A stretch of DNA of 64,000 bases from Arsukibacterium sp. UBA5043 (GTDB taxonomy: Bacteria > Pseudomonadota > Gammaproteobacteria > Enterobacterales > Alteromonadaceae): contig DIBV01000005.1 of NCBI GenBank assembly GCA_002415085.1, forward strand, positions 56,399-120,398. The letters run 5' to 3'. Made by a program: the position numbers and the translations under genes. Below, in pieces: positions 57,857-64,000 of the stretch; position 1 is the first letter of the stretch, and each line of letters begins with the position of its first letter. Under the pieces are notes generated by a model that was given only the letters and a program-made list of their open reading frames with translations, did no database searches and was not told where the DNA came from.

Positions 57857-58618
57857 TTATTCCTCATCATCGGCTACACTGGCATTGCAGTCATCCACGG
57901 TTTTACTGGAGTGTTGCAGTAACTGGTCCATTTGCGATAATTCATACTTGTCTAGTAATCGCCATTGACCAGGGCGCAATTCGGCCAGGCGCACATGCAT
58001 GATCCGGGTTCGCTTTAACTTTACGACTTCGTAACCCAGATATTCTGCCATCCTGCGTATTTGCCGGTTAAGCCCCTGAGTGAGAATAATTTTAAAGGTA
58101 TTTTTTGAGACCTGAGTGACAGTACAGGGAAGGGTAACAGTATCAAGAATCGGCACGCCGCTGGCCATCTTGTTAATAAAGTTAGCGGTAATGGGTTTAT
58201 TGACCGTTACCGAGTATTCTTTCTCATGGGCGTTACCGGCGCGCAACACCTTGTTAACGATGTCGCCATCATTGGTCAAAAAAATCAGGCCCTCGGAAGG
58301 TTTATCCAGTCTGCCAATCGGGAAAATACGTTGCGGATAGCCGATCGCATCAATAATGTTTCCTTTGATATGACGCTCGGTGGTGCAGGTAATACCCACG
58401 GGTTTATGATACGCGAGGTATATTCTTTCTGGTTTTTGTTGCAATGGTTTACCGGCAATTTTAACCTCATCACCATCAACAACCTTTAACCCCACCGGAG
58501 CAATCTCACCGTTAACGGTTACCACGCCCTGCTCGATATATTTATCGGCCTGGCGGCGAGAACAAAAACCGGTATCACTAATATATTTGTTTAAACGATA
58601 TTGAATAGGGTCTGTCAT
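57857..58618 (-). CDS. rluF: 23S rRNA pseudouridine synthase RluF
   Basis: Pseudouridine synthase of 253 residues for 23S rRNA (U2604 in E. coli) and possibly tRNA-Tyr. An S4 RNA-binding domain at the N-terminus (RLNKYISDTGFCSRRQADKY) precedes the catalytic domain with D105 in FPIGRLDKPSEGLIFLTNDG and GLNRQIRRMAEYLGYEV. It lacks the long basic C-terminal tail of E. coli RluF. Confidence 0.93.
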   Translation of the reverse strand: MTDPIQYRLNKYISDTGFCSRRQADKYIEQGVVTVNGEIAPVGLKVVDGDEVKIAGKPLQQKPERIYLAYHKPVGITCTTERHIKGNIIDAIGYPQRIFPIGRLDKPSEGLIFLTNDGDIVNKVLRAGNAHEKEYSVTVNKPITANFINKMASGVPILDTVTLPCTVTQVSKNTFKIILTQGLNRQIRRMAEYLGYEVVKLKRTRIMHVRLAELRPGQWRLLDKYELSQMDQLLQHSSKTVDDCNASVADDEE

Positions 58619-58639
58619 GGAATTCTTGAATTAAAATAA

Positions 58640-58662
58640 ACAGCCCCTAGTTTAGGGGCTGT
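58640..58662 (-). terminator. Terminator after the ETF-QO gene
   Basis: ACAGCCCCTA-GTT-TAGGGGCTGT hairpin followed on the - strand by TTTATTTTAA. Lies between the ETF-QO stop and rluF. Confidence 0.75.
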
Positions 58663-58701
58663 AACGTCTTGCAGCAAGCATTTGCCATATGCACCGTACT
58701 A

Positions 58702-60336
58702 TTACATATTAGGGTAATTCGGACCGCCCCCGCCTTCAGGGGTAACCCAGGTGATATTCTGACTCGGATCTTTGATATCACACGTTTTACAGTGGATACA
58801 ATTTTGGGCGTTAATCTGAAACCGTGGCGATTGTCCACCTTCATTGATGACTTCATAAACACCGGCCGGACAATAGCGCTGCGCAGGCTCATCATATTTT
58901 GGCAAATTTACCTGAATGGGTATTTCAGGATCCGCCAGTCTAAGGTGGCAAGGTTGTTCTTCTTCATGGTTGGTGTTTGACAAGTAAACCGAAGTTAGCC
59001 GATCAAAGCTGATTATATTATCTGGCTTAGGATAAGCAATTTTTGTTGCCTCACTTGCCAAAACCATCTGGGCATAATCAAAATTATTATCCTTGAGGGT
59101 AAAGGGCAGTTTACCGCCAAACCAGTTCTGCTCGACAGTATTAAATACACCGCCCCAGAAGGTACCAAACTTATGCATTGCGGGGCCAAAGTTACGCGAG
59201 CTATGCAATTCTTTAAATAGCCAGCTTTGCTGCACGTTCTGGCCATATTCCGTTAAATCTCTACCGCCGCCATCTTCACTTTGCAGCGCAGCGAAAACAG
59301 TCTCTGCTGCCAGCATGCCAGACTTCATCGCAGTATGGTTGCCTTTAATCTTGGCGAAGTTTAAGGTGCCGGCGTCGCATCCCAGCAACAAGCCACCTTT
59401 AAAGCTCATTTTCGGTAGGCTGTTCAGACCACCTTTGGCAATAGCCCTTGCGCCATAACTCACGCGTTTACCACCGGCCAGATACTGTTTGATAACCGGA
59501 TGGTGTTTATAGCGTTGAAATTCGGCAAAAGGATCCAGATGTGGATTACTGTAATTAAGGTCAATAATTAAACCAACCACGATCTGCTGATTTTCGCCAT
59601 GATATAAATACCCCCCGCCGGACGCTTCATCTGCCAGCGGCCAACCGGCAGAGTGGACCACCAGTCCCTGATGATGATTGTTAGCAGGAACATCCCAGAT
59701 TTCTTTAAAACCAATAGCGTAATGCTGTGGTGATACGTCTTTATCTAACTGATAGTGATGAATCAGCTGTTTGCCCAGGTGTCCCCGACATCCCTCAGCA
59801 AATAGGGTATATTTTGCCCTAAGCTCCATTCCCGCCGTAAAACTGTCTTTCGGTTTACCTTCGCGGTCCAGGCCCATATCGCCCACTAAAATACCTTTGA
59901 CGATATCCTGTTCCATTAGCAACTCACTGGCTGCGAAACCAGGAAAGATGTCGACACCTAACGCCTCAGCCTGCTCGGCAAGCCAGCGACACAGATTGGC
60001 AACAGACACAATGTAGTTGCCACTGTTATGCATTGTTTTAGGTACCGCAAACCCAGGTAATTTACGACTGGTTTGCTCGTCGCTAAACAGATAAATATCA
60101 TCATGGGTAACCGGTGTGGTCAGCGGCGCCCCGGTGCTCTGCCAATCAGGTAATAATTCATTCAGAGCTCTGGGTTCAAATACTGCCCCGGATAAAATAT
60201 GAGCGCCTACTTCAGAGCCTTTTTCCACCACACAAACGGTGATTTCTTTGCTGGCGTGTTGTGCTTGCTGCATCAACCGGATCGCGGCCGATAAGCCCGC
60301 TGGTCCGGCGCCAACGATGACAACATCGTACTCCAT
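58702..60336 (-). CDS. etfD: Electron transfer flavoprotein-ubiquinone oxidoreductase
   Basis: Membrane-associated enzyme of 544 residues that passes electrons from ETF to quinone, using FAD and one [4Fe-4S] cluster. N-terminal FAD motif VVIVGAGPAGLSAAIRL; quinone region with SYGARAIAKGGLNSLPKMSF; C-terminal cluster ligands in RYCPAG and NCIHCKTCDIKDP. The start at 60336 (MEYDVVIVGAG) is used because it matches the family and has GAGAAG upstream; the frame is open 34 codons further. Divergent from etfBA. Confidence 0.95.
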   Translation of the reverse strand: MEYDVVIVGAGPAGLSAAIRLMQQAQHASKEITVCVVEKGSEVGAHILSGAVFEPRALNELLPDWQSTGAPLTTPVTHDDIYLFSDEQTSRKLPGFAVPKTMHNSGNYIVSVANLCRWLAEQAEALGVDIFPGFAASELLMEQDIVKGILVGDMGLDREGKPKDSFTAGMELRAKYTLFAEGCRGHLGKQLIHHYQLDKDVSPQHYAIGFKEIWDVPANNHHQGLVVHSAGWPLADEASGGGYLYHGENQQIVVGLIIDLNYSNPHLDPFAEFQRYKHHPVIKQYLAGGKRVSYGARAIAKGGLNSLPKMSFKGGLLLGCDAGTLNFAKIKGNHTAMKSGMLAAETVFAALQSEDGGGRDLTEYGQNVQQSWLFKELHSSRNFGPAMHKFGTFWGGVFNTVEQNWFGGKLPFTLKDNNFDYAQMVLASEATKIAYPKPDNIISFDRLTSVYLSNTNHEEEQPCHLRLADPEIPIQVNLPKYDEPAQRYCPAGVYEVINEGGQSPRFQINAQNCIHCKTCDIKDPSQNITWVTPEGGGGPNYPNM

Positions 60337-60421
60337 TGCTTCTCTTTCCACGATGGTTACCCCTTGGATGCTTATATTTACAGTATTTACTGCGTTTATT
60401 GTGTTGATAAGGGTATTGCAG

Positions 60422-60439
60422 GTTGACGTTAACGTCAAC
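60422..60439. promoter_or_regulatory. 18-base perfect palindrome between etfD and etfB
   Basis: GTTGACGTTAACGTCAAC, perfectly symmetrical. With the related site at 60474 it lies in the 187-base divergent promoter region. The pattern (TTGACGT..ACGTCAA) resembles MerR-family LiuR operators that control branched-chain amino acid and fatty acid degradation and ETF genes in gammaproteobacteria. Regulator identity is inference. Confidence 0.6.
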
Positions 60440-60473
60440 AGTAAGTAGATTGTGCAGCATTATACACTGTTAT

Positions 60474-60491
60474 GTTTACCTTAACGTAAAC
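60474..60491. promoter_or_regulatory. Second operator-like palindrome before etfB
   Basis: GTTTACCTTAACGTAAAC, 16 of 18 positions symmetrical, 33-50 bases upstream of etfB. Its outer half-sites GTTTAC/GTAAAC and centre TTAAC are variants of the first palindrome, as expected if one dimeric regulator binds both. Confidence 0.55.
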
Positions 60492-60523
60492 CTGCTGCAA
60501 GGCATGCGATTTTAGAGGATTAT

Positions 60524-61273
60524 ATGAAAATATTAGTTCCGGTAAAACGGGTTATTGATTACAACGTAAAAGTCCGTGTTAAAACAGATCAAACCGGTGT
60601 TGACCTGGCCAACGTGAAAATGGCGCTTAATCCATTTTGTGAAATTGCAGTAGAGGAAGCCGTGCGGTTAAAAGAGGCCGGCGTTGCGACTGAAGTAGTC
60701 GTCGTGTCTATCGGAGCAAAGCCGGTGCAGGAACAGTTACGCACTTCGCTGGCATTGGGGGCTGACCGTGCAATTCACCTGGAAACTGAGCTGAATCTGG
60801 ACTCATTACAGGTTGCCAAGTTACTGGCAAAGCTGGTTGAAGAAGAGCAGCCAAAATTGGTTATTCTTGGCAAGCAGGCCATTGATTCAGACAATAACCA
60901 GACAGCGCAGATGCTGGCAGCATTGACAGGAATGGGCCAGGGCACCTTTGCGTCAAAAGTTATAGTAAATGGTGACAAAGTTCAGGTAACCCGGGAAATA
61001 GACGGTGGGCTGCAAACGGTAGAATTAATTCTGCCTGCAGTGGTATCGACCGATTTACGCCTGAATGAGCCACGCTATGCGTCGTTACCCAATATTATGA
61101 AAGCCAAGAAAAAGCCACTAGACGTTAAAGCTGCTGACAGTCTTGGCGTAAACCTGAGCTCAAACGTCAGCACGGTGAAAGTTACCGCACCGCCAACCCG
61201 GCAAGGAGGGGTAATTGTTGAGTCGGTTGCAGAACTGGTTGAAAAATTAAAGCATGAAGCGAAGGTGATCTGA
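60524..61273 (+). CDS. etfB: Electron transfer flavoprotein beta subunit
   Basis: AMP-binding subunit of ETF, 249 residues. Typical blocks are [38 protein letters not shown] and [23 protein letters not shown] takes electrons from acyl-CoA and amino-acid dehydrogenases and gives them to ETF-QO, encoded divergently. Stop and etfA start share the base at 61273 (TGATG). Confidence 0.97.
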   Translation: MKILVPVKRVIDYNVKVRVKTDQTGVDLANVKMALNPFCEIAVEEAVRLKEAGVATEVVVVSIGAKPVQEQLRTSLALGADRAIHLETELNLDSLQVAKLLAKLVEEEQPKLVILGKQAIDSDNNQTAQMLAALTGMGQGTFASKVIVNGDKVQVTREIDGGLQTVELILPAVVSTDLRLNEPRYASLPNIMKAKKKPLDVKAADSLGVNLSSNVSTVKVTAPPTRQGGVIVESVAELVEKLKHEAKVI

Positions 61274-62199
61274 TGACGATATTAATAATTGCAGAGCATA
61301 GCAATGACGGCCTGAAAGCTGACACGCATAAAGTTGTGCAGGCCGCTACCGCGATTGGCGGGGATATTCACCTGTTAGTGGCGGGTGACAACTGTGACAA
61401 TGCCGTCAGCGCGGCGACAGCTATTATGGGTGTTAATAAAGTGCTCGTTGCCCAGGCAAGCGCATATGACCATCAACTGGCAGAAAACGTCGCCGCATTA
61501 GTAGCCGAGATCGGTAAAGATTATAGTCACATACTGGCAGCAGCAACCACCACCGGTAAAAATATGCTGCCGCGGGTTGCGGCATTGTTAGACGTAGCAC
61601 AATTGTCCGATGTTATTGCCATTGAAAGCGCCGATACCTTTGTTCGGCCGGTATATGCAGGTAATGCCATTGCTACCGTGAAATCTGCAGATAACATAAA
61701 GGTGCTGACGGTACGCGTCTCTGCATTTGCAGCCGCTGCAGAGGGTAATAATGCACCAGTAGAAAAGTTGGATATTGTTAAAGATTTGCAGGTATCTAAA
61801 TTTATTGGTGAAGAGCTGACAAAATCAGCCCGGCCAGAACTTACTGCTGCTAAAGTCATTATTTCCGGTGGCCGCGGTATGCAAAATGGTGAAAACTTCG
61901 CCATGCTCAATGGCATAGCGGATAAGCTGAACGCTGCTATCGGCGCCTCGCGGGCTGCGGTAGATGCGGGTTTTGTGCCAAACGATATGCAAGTTGGTCA
62001 GACAGGTAAAATTGTCGCACCAGATCTGTATATCGCGGTTGGAATATCGGGTGCCATTCAGCATTTAGCGGGCATGAAAGACTCAAAAGTGATCGTGGCA
62101 ATAAATAAAGATGCAGAAGCACCAATCTTTCAGGTCGCTGACTATGGCTTAGTTGCTGATTTATTTACAGTGTTACCAGAGCTCGAACAGCAGCTTTAA
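61273..62199 (+). CDS. etfA: Electron transfer flavoprotein alpha subunit
   Basis: FAD-binding subunit of ETF, 308 residues. N-terminal domain begins [20 protein letters not shown]; the C-terminal FAD domain has [40 protein letters not shown] and [19 protein letters not shown] with the FAD-contacting residues. Co-translated with etfB and closed by a terminator. Confidence 0.97.
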   Translation: MTILIIAEHSNDGLKADTHKVVQAATAIGGDIHLLVAGDNCDNAVSAATAIMGVNKVLVAQASAYDHQLAENVAALVAEIGKDYSHILAAATTTGKNMLPRVAALLDVAQLSDVIAIESADTFVRPVYAGNAIATVKSADNIKVLTVRVSAFAAAAEGNNAPVEKLDIVKDLQVSKFIGEELTKSARPELTAAKVIISGGRGMQNGENFAMLNGIADKLNAAIGASRAAVDAGFVPNDMQVGQTGKIVAPDLYIAVGISGAIQHLAGMKDSKVIVAINKDAEAPIFQVADYGLVADLFTVLPELEQQL

Positions 62200-62220
62200 A
62201 CCTTTGCCATGCTACATTGA

Positions 62221-62243
62221 AGCCAGCATTTGCTGGCTTTTTA
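62221..62243 (+). terminator. Intrinsic terminator after etfA
   Basis: AGCCAGCA-TT-TGCTGGCT followed by TTTTA. Confidence 0.82.
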
Positions 62244-62314
62244 TATTTTAGTGCTTGTTGCCGGTGTTATTTCCGACTTAAGATAATCCAATACTTGCCA
62301 GGAAAGCCATAACG

Positions 62315-62812
62315 ATGCCTGTATTAATCCGCCATGCTGAACCTATTGATATTGAGTCAATTAAAGCGATATATGACCAGCCAGCTGTATTTTCTAATAC
62401 CTTGCAGCTGCCTTATCAGCCTGTTGCCAGTTGGCAGAGACTGTATAACGCCGGCGCCGGTTTTTATAATTTAGTAGCAGAAGTTGAAGGGCAAGTGGTA
62501 GGGCAGCTTGGTTTACAGGTATGCCAGAATCCGAGACGACGCCATGTTGCGGAGTTAGGCATGGGCGTGCTACAGGAGCATCAGGGGCAGGGAGTGGGGT
62601 CGGCATTGCTGCGTGCAGCGCTGGAGCTGGCTGACAACTGGCTTAATATCAGGCGGATGGAGCTGACCGTGTATAGCAGCAATGACGTCGCTGTTGCTTT
62701 GTACGAGCGATTTGGTTTTGAAGTTGAAGCTGAGCTGGCTGATTTTGCTTTTCAGTATGGTAATTATGTTACGGCGCTGTGTATGGCCCGGATTAACACC
62801 GCCAATAGCTGA
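62315..62812 (+). CDS. GNAT acetyltransferase, YhhY-like
   Basis: N-acetyltransferase of 165 residues similar to E. coli YhhY, which acetylates amino acids and aromatic amines. Motif A region is ELGMGVLQEHQGQGVGSALL (Q-x2-G-x-G/A acetyl-CoA loop); RRRHVAELGMGV and YSSNDVAVALYERFGFEVE complete the fold. Monocistronic. Confidence 0.88.
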   Translation: MPVLIRHAEPIDIESIKAIYDQPAVFSNTLQLPYQPVASWQRLYNAGAGFYNLVAEVEGQVVGQLGLQVCQNPRRRHVAELGMGVLQEHQGQGVGSALLRAALELADNWLNIRRMELTVYSSNDVAVALYERFGFEVEAELADFAFQYGNYVTALCMARINTANS

Positions 62813-62831
62813 TGCTCAGATTATTAAAACA

Positions 62832-62855
62832 AAAAGGCACTTATAGGTGCCTTTT
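62832..62855. terminator. Bidirectional terminator between the acetyltransferase gene and fur
   Basis: AAAAGGCAC-loop-GTGCCTTTT, with A and T flanks usable in both directions. Confidence 0.8.
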
Positions 62856-62863
62856 ATCTCAGC

Positions 62864-62883
62864 GCTAATTGCTAATTGCTAAT
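62864..62883. repeat. Tandem GCTAATT heptamers
   Basis: Nearly three copies of GCTAATT in a row, ten bases after the fur stop on its strand. Function unknown; may vary in copy number. Confidence 0.85.
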
Positions 62884-62893
62884 ACATTACAGA

Positions 62894-63334
62894 TTAATGA
62901 GAATTAGCATTTTTCTGGCACTGTTTGGTATCGGTGCACTCACCATACAGATACAAGCTATGATGAGTAAGCTTAATACCATTTTGCTCAGCAATTTCTA
63001 GTTGTTTGGCTTCGATAATTTCATCTTCAAACTCGATAACTTTGCCACATTTTAAACATACCAGATGATCGTGATGGCTGTTGCCGGTTAATTCAAATAC
63101 CGATTTACCTCCCTCAAAGTGATGACGGGTTAAAATACCGGCATCATCAAATTGGTTCAGTACCCGGTACACCGTGGCAAGACCGATATCTTCACCAAGT
63201 TCCAGCAGGATCTTATATACATCTTCGGCACTTATATGCTGATGATTCGGGTCTTGTAAAATCTCAAGGATTTTCACCCGCGGCAGGGTAACTTTAAGGC
63301 CGGCTTTGCGTAGCTCAGTATTATGATCTGACAT
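62894..63334 (-). CDS. fur: Ferric uptake regulator Fur
   Basis: Iron-responsive repressor of 146 residues. DNA-binding domain with LRKAGLKVTLPRVKILEIL and IGLATVYRVLNQFDDAGI; regulatory metal site with HHDHLVCLKCGKVIEFED (CxxC) and the C-terminal GECTDTKQC pair. The start at 63334 (MSDHNTELRKAG) matches the family; an ATG at 63364 would add ten residues. Single gene with no visible Fur box consensus upstream. Confidence 0.96.
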   Translation of the reverse strand: MSDHNTELRKAGLKVTLPRVKILEILQDPNHQHISAEDVYKILLELGEDIGLATVYRVLNQFDDAGILTRHHFEGGKSVFELTGNSHHDHLVCLKCGKVIEFEDEIIEAKQLEIAEQNGIKLTHHSLYLYGECTDTKQCQKNANSH

Positions 63335-63454
63335 AAAAACTCTGTCTTGCTGGTGGATTTGCATCGATTATAAAGACATTAGTGCAATATTGAAATGGCC
63401 GATTGCTGCTGATTTAACGTCAATCCTCTTGTGCTTTCACTTTAGGGTTGTAAA

Positions 63455-63952
63455 ATGGCTGGCAAACAGGTCATACCAGGTACAAAGATGCGTTGGGCGT
63501 TTAAACCACAAATCATGCGAAAATTGTTGAATTTCTGGCCGCCGTTTTTTTTCAGTGGTATTAGAGTAGCGGTATTGGCTGAAGATTATCGCTATGCCAG
63601 AGTAGAACTAAAAAACCGCCCCTGGACCCGCAACATTAACAGCAGTCAGTTTGGTGGCTCAATGTTTGCGATGACCGATCCCATATTTCCATTGTTGTTG
63701 ATGGGCGCCCTGGGTAAAGAGTATATGGTCTGGGATAAGCAAGCTGATATTGACTACATTAAACCAGGGATAGGCAGACTGGTTGCGGAGTTTATACTGA
63801 CGGACGAAGCGGTAGCCGATATTGTTATGCACACGGCCACAGGCTCAAAGTATTTTCCCGAGTTTGTGGTACATATTAAAGATCAGGACAACAATATAGT
63901 CTGCGAAGTGAACCGCACCGTTTATATTCGAAAAAAACCAAAGTACCGCTGA
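63455..63952 (+). CDS. DUF4442 hotdog-fold protein
   Basis: Protein of 165 residues of the DUF4442 family, thioesterase-like hotdog fold. Blocks seen: FWPPFFFSGIRVAVLAEDYR, the central RNINSSQFGGSMFAMTDPIF with the helix typical of hotdog proteins, and VWDKQADIDYIKPG. Activity is not established; acyl-CoA thioesterase is a guess. Divergent from fur. Confidence 0.88.
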   Translation: MAGKQVIPGTKMRWAFKPQIMRKLLNFWPPFFFSGIRVAVLAEDYRYARVELKNRPWTRNINSSQFGGSMFAMTDPIFPLLLMGALGKEYMVWDKQADIDYIKPGIGRLVAEFILTDEAVADIVMHTATGSKYFPEFVVHIKDQDNNIVCEVNRTVYIRKKPKYR

Positions 63953-64000
63953 TTACCTGGCCAATTTACCGTATTATACTGATAAATAATAAAAAAGAGG

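Overview
The window looks like chromosomal DNA of a marine or freshwater gammaproteobacterium in or near the Alteromonadales (Rheinheimera, Arsukibacterium and Alishewanella are the closest types I can suggest; genus is inference). The reasons are conserved gene blocks: ccoNOQP-ccoHIS-fnr-uspE-ttcA, lrp-ftsK-lolA-rarA-serS, tusDCBE next to a YccA gene, uvrY-uvrC-pgsA followed by Gly-Cys-Leu tRNAs, and an ETF/ETF-QO locus. HexR-type operators fit the same group. Most of the window is ordinary core genome, densely packed, with intrinsic terminators between units. I see no insertion sequence, phage, integrase, rRNA or CRISPR array.

Layout. 1-2701: truncated alanine aminotransferase (alaA), a Bax-like glucosaminidase, ttcA. 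2772-11677: one strand carries cbb3 oxidase (ccoNOQP), its assembly genes (ccoH, ccoI, ccoS, a TauE/DsbD-like membrane protein), the oxygen sensor Fnr and uspE. 11954-13493: a lipoprotein, a small unknown gene and a hexose-phosphate mutarotase. 13513-24086: central carbon block, gapA divergent from malQ-glgB-glgX, then gnd and purT; two HexR-like boxes lie between gapA and malQ. 24339-27414: an AT-rich accessory island with a DUF262/DUF1524 (GmrSD-like) defence-type nuclease, a transglutaminase-like protein, a small membrane protein, an intact DUF2442 gene and a truncated DUF4160 partner. 27539-33380: glycerophosphodiesterase and a run of membrane, secreted and YaeQ-like proteins, most without known function. 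33550-37005: a LytS/LytTR-type two-component pair overlapping a serine hydrolase. Two homopolymer-associated frame breaks occur here: T8 in the response regulator, and an A AAA AAG run between the two halves of the hydrolase. 37188-40026: msrB, a long GAPDH-like protein, two CspA paralogues with nearly identical long leaders. 40330-48222: ald/lrp divergent pair, ftsK, lolA, rarA, serS. 48261-50300: tusEBCD and yccA. 50462-54674: two identical tRNA-Ser(UGA), uvrY-uvrC-pgsA, then tRNA Gly-Cys-Leu-Gly. 54925-63952: Sad-type aldehyde dehydrogenase, SLC13 transporter, rluF, ETF-QO divergent from etfBA around two palindromes, a YhhY-like acetyltransferase, fur, and a DUF4442 protein.

How the genes work together. 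The cco block couples micro-oxic respiration to the sensor that normally controls it. The gapA/malQ/glg/gnd block joins glycogen turnover with glycolysis and the pentose phosphate pathway, probably under HexR. The ETF block passes electrons from acyl-CoA and amino-acid dehydrogenases to quinone. The most unusual loci are the split two-component/hydrolase operon, the defence-like island and the duplicated cold-shock leader. Gaps longer than about 250 bases are covered by listed regulatory features; apart from those I saw nothing convincing in them.
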